Below the pieces are notes generated by a model. The model worked only from the letters and a program-made list of their open reading frames with translations, ran no database searches and was not told the origin of the DNA. A stretch of 64,000 bases of DNA, from NCBI GenBank assembly GCA_001411745.2, contig LIQB01000006.1, forward strand, positions 34,675 through 98,674, read 5' to 3'. Shown in pieces: positions 1-8,835 of the stretch. Source of the stretch: Psychrobacter glacincola (GTDB lineage Bacteria; Pseudomonadota; Gammaproteobacteria; Pseudomonadales; Moraxellaceae). Position 1 is the stretch's first letter, and every line of letters begins with the position of its first letter. Both the position numbers and the translations under genes were made by a program.

Positions 1-567
1 GTGAACAAGCCGATAACGGATAGTTTTATTGAGGGTTTAGCTGGTGGCGTGCCAATGCTTGGGAAGATGACCAAGAAATGCCCGGTTACTAAGGTGGCAC
101 CCACGGTGTTTAACATCACGCTAGTGCAGGGTTTAAACCGACAAATTCGTCGTATGTGTGAGCATTTTGGCTATGAAGTCGTGAAGCTTGAGCGTACGCG
201 GATTATGAATGTCAGTCTTAAAGGTACTCCCGTTGGAGATTGGCGAGATTTAACCGAAAAAGAGTTGTCTGTTTTACTTAAGTCCATAGAAGGTTCTTCT
301 TCAGATGCCAGTAATCCGGGCAAGAAATCTCGTAATGCGCCACGAAAAAACGCTCGTACTGATGATTCATCAAAGACAAAAACGTCTTCGAAATCAGCGG
401 GGGCAGCAAAGGGCAACAAGAAACACGCCAAGGATGACGCTAGAAAACCAGCGGGTTCTAAAGGTAAGGATAGACGTCCTTTTGGTAATGGCAAGAAGGC
501 TGTGGGCAATGGCAAACCTGCTGCAAATGGTAAGCGCCCTGCAAAAGGTCGAAGTTCTAAGCGGTAG
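1..567 (+). CDS. rluF: RluF-type 23S rRNA pseudouridine synthase, C-terminal part (5' end outside window)
   Basis: This is the C-terminal part of an RluF-like enzyme, which in E. coli converts U2604 of 23S rRNA to pseudouridine. The visible protein begins [18 protein letters not shown] and contains the family's [20 protein letters not shown] motif near residues 41-60, then [11 protein letters not shown]. The S4 and catalytic Asp regions lie upstream of the window, so the GTG at base 1 is most likely an internal codon. The last ~90 residues are a low-complexity Lys/Gly/Ala/Asn-rich basic tail, as in RluF proteins, probably RNA-binding and disordered. A strong hairpin terminator follows at 657-691. 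Family assignment is firm; the true start cannot be seen. Confidence 0.9.
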   Translation: MNKPITDSFIEGLAGGVPMLGKMTKKCPVTKVAPTVFNITLVQGLNRQIRRMCEHFGYEVVKLERTRIMNVSLKGTPVGDWRDLTEKELSVLLKSIEGSSSDASNPGKKSRNAPRKNARTDDSSKTKTSSKSAGAAKGNKKHAKDDARKPAGSKGKDRRPFGNGKKAVGNGKPAANGKRPAKGRSSKR

Positions 568-585
568 CAGTATCGCGACTATAGA

Positions 586-624
586 TTAATGGTTAATGGT
601 TAATGGTTAATGGTTAATGGTTAA
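586..624. repeat. 7-bp tandem repeat (TTAATGG)n
   Basis: Five exact copies of TTAATGG plus a partial sixth (TTAA) lie between the rluF stop and its terminator. The unit is not a multiple of three and is outside coding sequence. It is a simple repeat likely to vary in copy number by slippage; no function is visible. Confidence 0.95.
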
Positions 625-656
625 CTAATTAGGATACTTGATAAGAAATACTGCAC

Positions 657-691
657 AAAAAGCCAGACAACTTAAATTGTCTGGCTTTTTT
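657..691 (+). terminator. Rho-independent terminator after rluF
   Basis: A 10-bp perfect stem AGCCAGACAA / TTGTCTGGCT with a 6-nt loop is preceded by an A run and followed by a T run, so it could work in both directions. It closes the rluF unit. Confidence 0.9.
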
Positions 692-725
692 GTTGCCTGC
701 AGATTTTGTCAACCAAATATTTTTA

Positions 726-863
726 TTATAAAGCCAACTCATAACTCGTACTGCGCCCCGAAGCTTGAAATTTTTGCGGCATCCCCTGCTCTATTAAGTC
801 ATTAATCTCTCTTAATGCGGTATCGATAGAACATTTGGTCATAATTGCTGCGGCGTTGCCATA
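726..863 (-). pseudogene. Relic of a Fic-family protein C-terminus
   Basis: On the minus strand a frame ending in TAA at 726-728 reads MTKCSIDTALREINDLIEQG (from the ATG at 840-842) and finishes GRSTSYELAL. This resembles the winged-helix C-terminus of Fic/DUF4172-type proteins, where a 'S.dTA.RDi.dLie.Gil...g.gRsTsY.l' pattern is usual. The frame is closed by a TAG about 20 bp upstream of the ATG. No Fic motif (HPFxxGNGR) is present upstream, so only about 45 codons survive. The assignment rests on recalled family pattern, not a search. Confidence 0.5.
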
Positions 864-906
864 CTATAAAATCGTTGGCTACTATCATCGCTTTGCACCA
901 AGACTC

Positions 907-961
907 TCTCAGTAATCTCTCAGTAATCTCTCAGTAATCTCTCAAAAACCTCTCAATAACT
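907..961. repeat. 11-bp tandem repeat (TCTCAGTAATC)
   Basis: Three perfect copies of TCTCAGTAATC (907-939) are followed by two decayed copies (940-961). It lies in the 520-bp gene-poor stretch between rluF and the next lipoprotein gene. No coding role is visible. Confidence 0.9.
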
Positions 962-1088
962 TCACAAAGTACCGTTGGTATGGGCGGACTAAAAATAGCA
1001 AAGTCTAAGACAGTTAGCAGATGTCATTATTTAAAAATTCGATTATAGTAGATATCGAATCATACATTTAAAAGTTGAGGACAAAATA

Positions 1089-1796
1089 ATGAAGACACTA
1101 AGTTTATGTATTGCAGCAGGACTGGGTTTAAGCGCTTGTGCTGGTGGAATGACAGGGAACACGGGTCAAAACAATAATGTCAATGGTATCGTCACTCAAT
1201 ACCCTGTTGAGACTGCCATGCTCAACATCTATACCAAACAACGCAGTGATAAATTAGTTGCGGTTGTCGGCAGTCAAAGCGTGTCAGCAGAGATTCAAGT
1301 GACGCCTAAAGGCAGTATGGTATTTAATAATAAGTCTGTACAAGGTACCGAAATAAATACCATCAATAAGATGAATAATCAAATCACCAATCAATCAGTC
1401 GCTATCAATTACTTCACCCTGAATCCACTGATATTCCATGGTTTTACAGACGGTACAGGTAAATACTCACTATCTAACCAGACGACCACCATTCCTAAAA
1501 TGGCGACGGTGGGCGCTTCTAGTAAGCTACTGACGGAAAATGTCTATGCCGATAGCAGCATGCGTAACAAGATAGGGACTTATAAACAAGACTGGTCTTT
1601 GTCGCGTGATACGAATAATACCGCATGGTTCTGTATAGAAACCTCAAGCAATCTATTACTCAGCTTTGACCCTGCAGGCACTTCATCAGAATGCTACAAG
1701 ATCAATGCCAAAGGCGATATCTTAGCAAGCAAAGTGACACTGAGCCAGCCTAGTAGTAATGGTAGTACTAAGACGGTTACTTTAAACAGTCAGTAG
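1089..1796 (+). CDS. Putative outer-membrane lipoprotein, unknown function
   Basis: 235 residues. A short signal peptide ends in the lipobox LSAC with Cys17 as predicted lipidation site, followed by Gly-Gly, so an outer-membrane destination is likely. The mature part is rich in Asn, Thr and Ser and has two well-separated cysteines near residues 183 and 201 (WFCIE, SSECYK) that could form a disulfide. The ATG is preceded by a TTGAGGA ribosome site at suitable spacing. It appears to be a single-gene unit, closed by the hairpin at 1870-1899. I do not recognise a family. Confidence 0.8.
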   Translation: MKTLSLCIAAGLGLSACAGGMTGNTGQNNNVNGIVTQYPVETAMLNIYTKQRSDKLVAVVGSQSVSAEIQVTPKGSMVFNNKSVQGTEINTINKMNNQITNQSVAINYFTLNPLIFHGFTDGTGKYSLSNQTTTIPKMATVGASSKLLTENVYADSSMRNKIGTYKQDWSLSRDTNNTAWFCIETSSNLLLSFDPAGTSSECYKINAKGDILASKVTLSQPSSNGSTKTVTLNSQ

Positions 1797-1869
1797 TTAT
1801 TATCATGGTGACATGCCCTTTATCATATAGCCTTGTTACATAGCATTTATTACATAACAACGAAACAAA

Positions 1870-1899
1870 AAAATAGCGCCTAATATGGGCGCTATTTTT
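1870..1899. terminator. Bidirectional terminator
   Basis: The perfect 9-bp stem AATAGCGCC / GGGCGCTATT with loop TAATAT has A and T runs on its two sides. It sits between the plus-strand lipoprotein gene and the convergent minus-strand gene at 1919. Confidence 0.9.
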
Positions 1900-1918
1900 A
1901 TATCAGTAAGCTGAACGA

Positions 1919-2179
1919 TTAAGAACGATGTCCATGAGTGTGCTTAGCTTGATATTTGCTTTTTGCTTTGAGATGAGCCGCTGGTTTTTTTGATTGATGC
2001 TTTGACACTACTGCCTTTTTCTTAACATGCTGATGTTTATTATCAAACTTTGCATTGACCTTTTGATGCTTTACTTGAGCGACATGATGTTTAGCAATTT
2101 GCGGCGCAGCACTTGCTTGGCTAACCATTGTGAAGCAAGCAGTAATAGCTAGGATTGAACTTATCATTATTTTTTTCAT
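1919..2179 (-). CDS. Small secreted His/Lys-rich protein
   Basis: 86 residues. A clear Sec signal peptide (about residues 1-24, cleavage after ASA) is followed by a highly basic mature part of only Lys, His, Ala, Gln, Val and few others, with 15 or so histidines and repeated KHQ/KHH motifs, ending HTHGHRS. It is likely a periplasmic, disordered, polycationic peptide. The composition recalls acid-shock (Asr-like) proteins or metal-buffering peptides, but there is no firm family match. It is convergent with the gene before it. Confidence 0.7.
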   Translation of the reverse strand: MKKIMISSILAITACFTMVSQASAAPQIAKHHVAQVKHQKVNAKFDNKHQHVKKKAVVSKHQSKKPAAHLKAKSKYQAKHTHGHRS

Positions 2180-2718
2180 TATTTTTTCTCGTATAAAGTC
2201 ATATTAGTTATGAGTTGTGGTTGAAACTGCCTTACTCAATATCAAGCAAAGCATTCACGTGATAAAAAGCATCGTGATAAAAATTTGCTCTATCGACAAC
2301 GAGAATGATAAATGATTCAAACGTTAAGTAGATTTATGAAGATTGAAGAAAGGTAACCTTAACGAGGCAAGGTTTCTTAAATGGTACGCTATAAGCGTCA
2401 TATTGGCGCTTTTGTAGACGGGCAAGTAATAGCGAATGAAAAGATATCTTATATATAGCTTAGGGTGACTGGCTTTGGCATATTTTTTATAAAGCGTAGA
2501 CGTTGTCACGATACTTTCATTTTTACCCTATAAAATGCGTTGATTATTCAAAGCCATTGACGATATGCCGCATCACAATAAAGACTTTTAAAGAGTAAAT
2601 ACCAAACCAAGTAGGCGAGATAAGTATTCTGCAAGGGTCTTTGGCATGTGGATTTTTTTAAAGTAGCCAACTGATGCCCTTCTGAATAGCAATTTTGAAA
2701 TAACTGAGAATCGATGTA
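2180..2718. other. 539-bp stretch without a convincing gene
   Basis: I find no gene, RNA or clear repeat here. One 61-codon minus-strand frame (2324-2509) has no ribosome site and no recognisable protein pattern. The part next to 2179 presumably holds the promoter of the His-rich gene. Confidence 0.5.
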
Positions 2719-3108
2719 ATGAACCATTACTTATGTTTGACAGATTATGAAAAAAACTTGATTGATAGTGCTTTGCTCATTCTGATGAAAAAAAACATCC
2801 AATATAGCGATCAATCAAAAGAAAACTCAGTGCAGCAATACTATCAAGATTTTAATCTCACACTTTTTGAGCTATGTGCAAAAATAAAAGCACCTGATTT
2901 TGATAAGCAAATGGATTTATCCTCGAAAGAAATCAAAGCAATTAAAAAAGCCCTAACCTCACTGTATGACCGTATCTATCAAAGAACCCTTAAGGACATA
3001 GAGGGCAACCAAGAAGATCACTATAAGAGCTGTAAGTTACAGATTATAGAATTAGAGAGAAAAATCGATATTATCGAGAAAAACAATATAGAGAGCAATA
3101 GTTGTTAA
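2719..3108 (+). CDS. Hypothetical cytoplasmic protein
   Basis: 129 residues, no signal peptide or membrane segment. It is predicted mostly alpha-helical, with a charged C-terminal stretch (LERKIDIIEKNN) that could be a short coiled coil, and a Ser-Cys end. The ribosome site before the ATG is weak, and the gene lies between two gene-poor stretches. It could be a relic or an orphan gene. No family recognised. Confidence 0.45.
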   Translation: MNHYLCLTDYEKNLIDSALLILMKKNIQYSDQSKENSVQQYYQDFNLTLFELCAKIKAPDFDKQMDLSSKEIKAIKKALTSLYDRIYQRTLKDIEGNQEDHYKSCKLQIIELERKIDIIEKNNIESNSC

Positions 3109-3584
3109 ATTGTCCTTTTTTAGCGAAAAATTTCACTATTTTTAAGTCGCTAGCACCATCAACATTGGTCGCGTAAAACAAAAAATCGCACCCCGCATTA
3201 CATTAGCCTATCTTTTCCGCTGGGTTTTATTAGCTCTTTCCCATTTTCTTGATTATCGTCTAGTTACTTCAGTCATATAGTCTTCTCAGTACAAGATGAA
3301 TAGGTACAGCACAGGATAATACGGCAAATAGTAGTACGGCAAATAGCAGGCTGAGCAAACATGACGACGCTGTGACCGATTTCTCTAGAATGCCCGATAT
3401 ATCTCTATACAAGACTTGTAAAGAGCATACCCCTTGTCTTAGAATGGCGTTGTTAGTGATAATGTCTATTTTGTTAAGTATTCTTTCTAAAATACTTTAA
3501 ACTGACGTTTGAAGTTAGCACACTTCCTTACTTATAAATGTTACCTATGCATCATCAGCATGCTGGTAATACGATGACCCTATC
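3109..3584. other. 476-bp intergenic stretch
   Basis: No gene seen. It contains a short direct repeat (ACGGCAAATAG twice, near 3320-3350) and an imperfect hairpin AAGTATT...AATACTT near 3477-3500. It is presumably partly the control region of the copper locus that starts at 3585; I cannot identify an operator. Confidence 0.4.
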
Positions 3585-4175
3585 ATGTCTACTAAGCGCC
3601 GCAAGCTTGTTTTACGATATTCATCACCGGTAACGATGTGGTTCGGCATGTTGGTCGCGTGTTTTGCTTGGATCATGCACATCACGCTGTTGCTCACACC
3701 TCTATGGGATGATAATGCCCACTTAGGTCATGGTATCTGTGCAGAGCTTGCACCGATTGTATCGGCAGCTAAGCAGTATGAGCAAATACAGACTGATATT
3801 GCGCAAACGAATCACAACATACCCATTGATAGTGCCGCTCGTCACTTACTTCATCATAATGCATCCCTATCTTTAGCATCGCCTGCGACCGTTGAGCCAG
3901 TCATAACGGTTGACGCCGCACCTTCACAGGAAGCTTTGTATAGCAAAGATAAGGTTGAAAGCTCTGAATCTAACCCTGATGCCATAAAATACACTGGATG
4001 TGACCTTTGCACTGCCATGTCTGCGGCACTATTGCCAGTCGCTTTTACACATACTGACTCGGCTTTGATTGAGCTGTCTACTGTCTCAGTTACGTTTTTG
4101 TATCGCTCACATACCTACTCTCCTAGTAATTTTTTACGACCCCTCGCACGCGCTCCTCCAGTCACACCCACATAA
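3585..4175 (+). CDS. DUF2946-like membrane protein, copper-locus associated
   Basis: 196 residues. One N-terminal membrane segment (about residues 17-40, MWFGMLVACFAWIMHITLLL) is followed by a Ser/Ala-rich linker and a CDLCTAMSAALLP block near residue 138, then a Pro/Arg-rich end LRPLARAPP. DUF2946 proteins share this layout: one N-terminal helix, a CxxC-like block, a weak second hydrophobic segment and a C-terminal RxPP-type motif. They are often encoded next to copper receptors. GHGICAELA near residue 49 adds a further His/Cys pair. The neighbouring copper-type TonB receptor supports a role in copper handling. The 170-bp repeat at 4217 splits this gene from the receptor. Confidence 0.6.
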   Translation: MSTKRRKLVLRYSSPVTMWFGMLVACFAWIMHITLLLTPLWDDNAHLGHGICAELAPIVSAAKQYEQIQTDIAQTNHNIPIDSAARHLLHHNASLSLASPATVEPVITVDAAPSQEALYSKDKVESSESNPDAIKYTGCDLCTAMSAALLPVAFTHTDSALIELSTVSVTFLYRSHTYSPSNFLRPLARAPPVTPT

Positions 4176-4216
4176 CTATCTACATAATTATCCACATTTA
4201 TAGTCCAATATTTTTA

Positions 4217-4386
4217 GGGCGTGTCCTCATTTTAAAAATCGTGATAAACATGAGATAAATTGCTGTCAAACAAGGAAAGTAGCGCAAATAATATCGAGAT
4301 ATTAATAAGCTATTTGATGATGTTTGGCAAAATTTAGCCATTTTTAGCCCATTTAGAAAGTAATCAATTGAATTGAGGACACGCCC
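4217..4386. mobile_element. 170-bp MITE-like element, copy A
   Basis: The ends are inverted: left GGGCGTGTCCTCA and right TGAGGACACGCCC (13 bp perfect). TA flanks the element on both sides (4215-4216 and 4387-4388), as expected for a two-base TA target duplication. The interior has no real gene; a minus-strand frame running through it is a translation of the repeat. It matches the copy at 62118-62287 over its full length with no gaps and about 16 mismatches by eye. It lies between the DUF2946 and TonB receptor genes. Confidence 0.9.
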
Positions 4387-4642
4387 TAGAGCATTAGTGA
4401 CCATGCTCTCAATCAACGCGCTCATTTGACGCTCTGATTGAGGCACTTGTATGCGTTTGCCTAAAACATTGCGCTCAAAACTGTGCTCATAATATTGTGC
4501 TCAAAATGCTATCTATTTATATCGGAAAATATTCAGTAAGTGCCTAGTCTAAGTCCATAAGTGGCTTGGCTGACATTGCAGCTTGGTAAAAACTGAATAA
4601 CCGATTTCATGAAATATTTTTGCGAATTTCTAGGAAAGTAAG

Positions 4643-6946
4643 ATGTTATCTTCATCAATGAATGCTGTACCTATTTTAAAACTAAGTGTTTTAGCTTTGT
4701 CTTTATTGCATATCAGTAGCGCTTATGCGGATTCCACAACCGTAAAGGCGCACATGCCTACTACTGATGATGAGCCACATATTCAATTGCCAGAAATCGT
4801 CGTTTATGCGACAGCAGCGGATAAGCGCTCTAGTACCAATGCACTCGGGACAGCCGCCACCCTTGATCAAAAACTTCTTAACAGTAAACAAGTGGCAAGC
4901 AGTGATACGGCCACCATACTGACAAAAATACCTGGTCTAAATGTCCAAAGTGCCGGTGGTATCTCGAACTTGCCCGTGATGAGAGGCTTGGCGGACAACC
5001 GTCTGCGTATCTTAGTGGATGGCGTTGACTCAATCGCCTCCTGTCCAAACAGTATGAACTCACCCTTGTCTTATATTGCGCCAAGCGCTATAGACAAGAC
5101 CACCGTCTATGCAGGTGTGACGCCTGTGAGTGTCGGTGGTAATAGTATTGGCGGTACTATCGTTGTCGAAACAGCAGAGCCTATGTTTTCAACGGATAGC
5201 GACATATTAACCTCAGGTAAAATTGGCACATTTTATCGTAGTAATGGTGACGCTTATGGTGCCAATTTATCTACCACAGCGGCAAACGATCAGCTTAGCC
5301 TCACCTATAAAGGCAGCTTTGCGCAGGCGGATAATTATAAAGCTGGTGGTGATTTTAAATCTTATACAGAGACAGGGAACGCTGGTAAAACCTTAGCGAA
5401 AGACGAAGTTGGTTCAACCGCCTATGAAAGCAAAAATCAGTCAGTAGATGTGGCTTATAAGAACGGCAATCATCTGCTACAAGGCACTTATTTGTGGCAA
5501 AACGTCCCAAAAGAGTTATATCCAAATCAGCGGATGGATATGCTCGACAATCAGCTTGACCGCATTAATTTGCGCTACAAAAGCGAGTTAAATTGGGGAC
5601 AGTTAGAAGCACAGGCCTATCATGAAGATGTCGATCACTATATGAACTTTGGGGAAGACAAACAGTTCTTGTACGGTAATGCCAAAGGTATGCCGATGTA
5701 CACCAGTAGCGAGACCATCGGTGCCAATCTTAAAGGTATTATCGATTTAAGCAACCAAGGCACGCTCAATATAGGTGCTGAATATCAAGACTACACGCTC
5801 GATGATACGTGGGCGGCATCTGGCGACGGTATGATGTCGCCAAACGACTTTCAAAATATCAACAATGGTCAGCGTCAGCGAATCGGTATCTATGGCGAAT
5901 GGGAAAAAGACATCTCATCTGACTGGAGCACCCAGCTTGGCGCTCGCTATGAAAACGTACGTACCAGTGCTGATGAAGTACATGGCTATCAAATCGATGG
6001 TCAAAACAATATGACCAATCAGCTGCGAGATAGCGCTAACTTTAATGCCAGTGACCGCCGAACCACCGATAATAACTTTGATATTACTGCACTCGCACGC
6101 TACGACATTGATTCACAAAAAAATCTAGCCTTAGGTCTGTCGCACAAAGAGCGCACGCCAAGCTTATATGAGCGCTATACCTGGTCCACTTGGAAAATGG
6201 CGGCCATCATGAATAATACCGTTGGTGACGGCAATGGCTATTTTGGTAATCCTAATCTACGCTCAGAAAAATCCAACACCTTATCTGCCACCCTAGACTG
6301 GCGCGGTGCTGATGATAGCTGGGGCGTTAAAGCCACTCCTTACTATTCAAAAATTGATGACTATGTCGATGCCGTACAGTGGAACCCCATGGCAAACACA
6401 GCAGCTAGCACTCAAACAACGAATCAATATAATGTGCTGCGCTATACCAACCAAGATGCTGAGATATATGGCATGGATATCTCAGCCAATCGGGAGCTGG
6501 CAGCAAATACTTGGGGGTACTGGGATATAGTAGGCTCCTTAAGCTATACCAAAGGGGAAAATAAAGACAGCGGCTCAGACTTATATAACATCATGCCATT
6601 CAATGGCAGTGTTGCCCTGAATCGGGAAAATAATGGTTGGACAAACCAAATCGAAGTGGTGGGCGTCGCGGCTAAAAATGATATCTCAACCCCTCGTAAC
6701 GAAATTAAAACGGCGGGTTATGGTCTCTTAAATCTCAGTACAGGCTATCAGTTTAAAGAGGTAGCGATTGAGGCTGGTATCGATAACGTATTCGATAAAA
6801 ACTATGCCCTACCTCTAGGGGGCGCATACATGGGTCAAGGCAAAACCATGTCGATGAATGGCGAAATAGGTAGCGGTTCTAATTGGGGTACTGCCGTTCC
6901 TGGCGCGGGACGATCATTGTATGTGGGTGTCAACTATAAGTTTTAG
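4643..6946 (+). CDS. TonB-dependent copper receptor, OprC type
   Basis: 767 residues. The signal peptide is cleaved after AYA29, a TonB box lies at LPEIVVYA (49-56), and the plug domain (about 60-180) contains PVMRGLADNRLRILVDG. A 22-strand-type barrel follows and ends in the aromatic YVGVNYKF. The plug has CPNSM at Cys134-Met138 and the barrel has HYM at His332-Met334. Together these match the CxxxM-HxM copper site known from Pseudomonas OprC. The SxNSPLSYI context after the cysteine is also typical of the copper-receptor subfamily. It likely takes up copper across the outer membrane using TonB energy. A good AGGAAAG ribosome site precedes the ATG. The next gene, 88 bp on, encodes a metal-linked membrane protein. 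Confidence 0.85.
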   Translation: MLSSSMNAVPILKLSVLALSLLHISSAYADSTTVKAHMPTTDDEPHIQLPEIVVYATAADKRSSTNALGTAATLDQKLLNSKQVASSDTATILTKIPGLNVQSAGGISNLPVMRGLADNRLRILVDGVDSIASCPNSMNSPLSYIAPSAIDKTTVYAGVTPVSVGGNSIGGTIVVETAEPMFSTDSDILTSGKIGTFYRSNGDAYGANLSTTAANDQLSLTYKGSFAQADNYKAGGDFKSYTETGNAGKTLAKDEVGSTAYESKNQSVDVAYKNGNHLLQGTYLWQNVPKELYPNQRMDMLDNQLDRINLRYKSELNWGQLEAQAYHEDVDHYMNFGEDKQFLYGNAKGMPMYTSSETIGANLKGIIDLSNQGTLNIGAEYQDYTLDDTWAASGDGMMSPNDFQNINNGQRQRIGIYGEWEKDISSDWSTQLGARYENVRTSADEVHGYQIDGQNNMTNQLRDSANFNASDRRTTDNNFDITALARYDIDSQKNLALGLSHKERTPSLYERYTWSTWKMAAIMNNTVGDGNGYFGNPNLRSEKSNTLSATLDWRGADDSWGVKATPYYSKIDDYVDAVQWNPMANTAASTQTTNQYNVLRYTNQDAEIYGMDISANRELAANTWGYWDIVGSLSYTKGENKDSGSDLYNIMPFNGSVALNRENNGWTNQIEVVGVAAKNDISTPRNEIKTAGYGLLNLSTGYQFKEVAIEAGIDNVFDKNYALPLGGAYMGQGKTMSMNGEIGSGSNWGTAVPGAGRSLYVGVNYKF

Positions 6947-7034
6947 GTGTCATTAAGATAGGTCATTAACTGACTAGCATAACGATTAAACCTTCAACGG
7001 ATTTTATTTATTTTATATCTTAGGAAGCACCTTC

Positions 7035-7787
7035 ATGACTATGGCACTATTAATTGCAGCATTCTTAATGGGATTTTTTGGTTCGCCGCATTGCTTAGGT
7101 ATGTGTGGCGGTATCGTTACCGCATTCGGACTATCGATGAAAGAAACCAGTCCAGCAAAAAAACGCGGCCTCATTGCAACTTACCATTTGGGGCGCTTAC
7201 TCAGTTATGCCCTATTGGGCTTAATTGCTGGCGTGATTGGCACCACGGTACTGACCCCTCTGATGGTTGGCAATAGCACACCTCGCATTCTACTAGGGTT
7301 GGTTTTGGTATTTGTAGGATTAACCATGCTAGGGTTGCCTTTTTTAAACAAGCTTGAACGTCTTGGTATGCATTTTTGGCAAGCTTTATCACCTCTGCGG
7401 CAGAAAGTCTTCCCCTTAAACACCTTTCCTCGAGCATTAACAGCAGGTTTATTATGGGGATTTTTACCCTGTGGTCTCGTTTATGGCGCATTACTTATTG
7501 CGGTCGTCGGTCATGACCCACTCACAGGTGCCGTGTTAATGTTTGTCTTTGGTCTAGGAACCGTACCCATGCTCGTCGCCACGCACGAAACGGTCAACTG
7601 GATGCGTAATCAAATCGGGCGTTTGCGCCTAAGGCAAGTGAATGGCGCAATCATGATGCTATCTGGCTTAGCCGTCATAGCGGTGCCGATGGTCATGGCC
7701 AATATGCATGGTGGACACGGGCAAATGAACCATGAGCAAATGAATCATGAGCAAATGAATCATGAGCAAATGAATCACGAGCAATAA
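7035..7787 (+). CDS. DsbD_2 / TauE-SafE-like membrane protein with Met/His repeat tail
   Basis: 250 residues, about six membrane helices. The first helix ends in GSPHCLGMCGG (about 17-27), the signature of the COG2836/DsbD_2 family of cytochrome-biogenesis and metal-linked membrane proteins. A second conserved block, GLLWGFLPCGLVYGAL, lies near residue 138. The two Cys-containing motifs suggest metal or thiol handling. The C-terminus is unusual: after GGHGQ come four MNHEQ repeats rich in Met and His, a plausible copper-binding tail. It directly follows the copper receptor on the same strand, so I infer a role in moving copper onward, perhaps to cuproenzyme assembly. The substrate is not proven by sequence. 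Confidence 0.75.
   Translation: MTMALLIAAFLMGFFGSPHCLGMCGGIVTAFGLSMKETSPAKKRGLIATYHLGRLLSYALLGLIAGVIGTTVLTPLMVGNSTPRILLGLVLVFVGLTMLGLPFLNKLERLGMHFWQALSPLRQKVFPLNTFPRALTAGLLWGFLPCGLVYGALLIAVVGHDPLTGAVLMFVFGLGTVPMLVATHETVNWMRNQIGRLRLRQVNGAIMMLSGLAVIAVPMVMANMHGGHGQMNHEQMNHEQMNHEQMNHEQ
7722..7781 (+). repeat. In-frame 15-bp tandem repeat coding MNHEQ x4
   Basis: Four units of CAAATGAAYCAYGAG differ only at third codon positions. Since 15 is a multiple of three, unit gain or loss would change the number of Met/His pentapeptides without breaking the frame. Confidence 0.95.
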
Positions 7788-7834
7788 AAATGTCTCTCAT
7801 GTAAATAAGGGAGAATGATACGTTTAGATCATAG

Positions 7835-7866
7835 ATAGGGCATTTTTAGCGTGCCCTATTTTTTTA
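7835..7866. terminator. Bidirectional terminator
   Basis: The perfect 8-bp stem ATAGGGCA / TGCCCTAT encloses a 9-nt loop, with a run of T after it. It separates the plus-strand copper locus from the convergent two-component genes, whose last codons overlap the T run. Confidence 0.8.
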
Positions 7867-8802
7867 TCTACTAATGCGCCAACCTCTGAATTTAGCAAAG
7901 AAACCTTTCAACCTTTCAGAAAAGTTAAAAGCCTCTGACTCCGGCACTTCTTCAACATGATGACGAGCTGCCAGTATCGGCTGCTGCACCAATCTTTCGT
8001 GATGATCAAAAGCCCGATCAAGACTGATACTCATGATAGAGAAGTTAGTCGGACGTGGTAGACAGCGATATACCTGACCCCTATTAATTAAATCAATGAC
8101 CATATGGGCATCTTTGAATTCAGTCAACATCAGCACCATCAGATCTGGCTGGATATTTTTTAAGGCATAAACGATGGGCGTAATATTTTCTTTATTGAGC
8201 GTCGAATCTGTAATCGTGACACCAAAGCGTTTTTTTTGTAATAACTTTGCGGCCTCTTCAAGGTTACTCGCCCAGCTCACGGTATAAGCGCTCTTAAAAT
8301 GACTTTTTATTTGTTGATAGACACTCTCATCATCGTCTAATACCAATATATTGCGATTGCTAACCGTGCCACTATTAACACAGTTTTGAATTGCATCATT
8401 TTCCATAGTATTTTGTGTGATTTCTTGCGTTTGCTGAGCAATTTCTGTGGCTTTATTAACAATTTTTTTGAGTTCATCATTTTGCCATGGCTTAGTGATA
8501 TAGCGATAAATTTCGCCCTCATTCACAGAATCCATCACGGCATTTAGATCCGCATAACCAGTTAACAAGATACGAATAGTATTTGGTGAAGCTGCTTTGA
8601 TGTCACTCAATACTTCCGTACCTTGCTTATCTGGCATGCGTTGGTCGCTGATGACCACTTGTACTTCATTCTGGCTAACATATTCCATTAGCTCAGTGGC
8701 ATCGGTAGTAATAAATACGTCATGTGACTGGCGAAAATGCATTTTTAAGCTGCGCAAGATACGCGGCTCATCATCGATAAAAGCGATTTTTGGTTTTTGC
8801 AT
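7864..8802 (-). CDS. Double-receiver response regulator
   Basis: 312 residues with two receiver domains and no DNA-binding or enzymatic output domain. Receiver 1 (about 5-120) is canonical: acidic pair D10-D11, phosphoacceptor D53 in VVISDQRMP, and K104 in YITKPW. Receiver 2 (about 151-262) keeps an acidic run (LDDDES, 155-160) and D199 in TITDSTL, but the lysine position reads LPRP (Arg250) and the surrounding motif is weak. It may therefore be a degenerate, non-phosphorylated copy. Residues 120-148 form a Gln/Asn-rich linker. It lies 33 bp downstream of the histidine kinase gene, so the two form one operon and a signalling pair. Output may be by protein contact rather than transcription. 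Confidence 0.8.
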   Translation of the reverse strand: MQKPKIAFIDDEPRILRSLKMHFRQSHDVFITTDATELMEYVSQNEVQVVISDQRMPDKQGTEVLSDIKAASPNTIRILLTGYADLNAVMDSVNEGEIYRYITKPWQNDELKKIVNKATEIAQQTQEITQNTMENDAIQNCVNSGTVSNRNILVLDDDESVYQQIKSHFKSAYTVSWASNLEEAAKLLQKKRFGVTITDSTLNKENITPIVYALKNIQPDLMVLMLTEFKDAHMVIDLINRGQVYRCLPRPTNFSIMSISLDRAFDHHERLVQQPILAARHHVEEVPESEAFNFSERLKGFFAKFRGWRISR

Positions 8803-8835
8803 GACGCTCTCTTTAAATAAGTGGTTGGAAGTCTC

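Noticed and set aside
907..961. CRISPR-like array
   Set aside because: Units are 11 bp and directly adjacent, without spacers; the 7-bp and 16-bp arrays are likewise plain tandem repeats. No cas genes in the window.
2324..2509. 61-codon minus-strand frame
   Set aside because: No ribosome site, no recognisable pattern, lies in an AT-rich gap.
4198..4446. 82-codon minus-strand open frame
   Set aside because: It runs through the 170-bp repeat; the similar frame at 62057-62242 in copy B confirms it is a translation of the repeat, with no ribosome site or conserved start.
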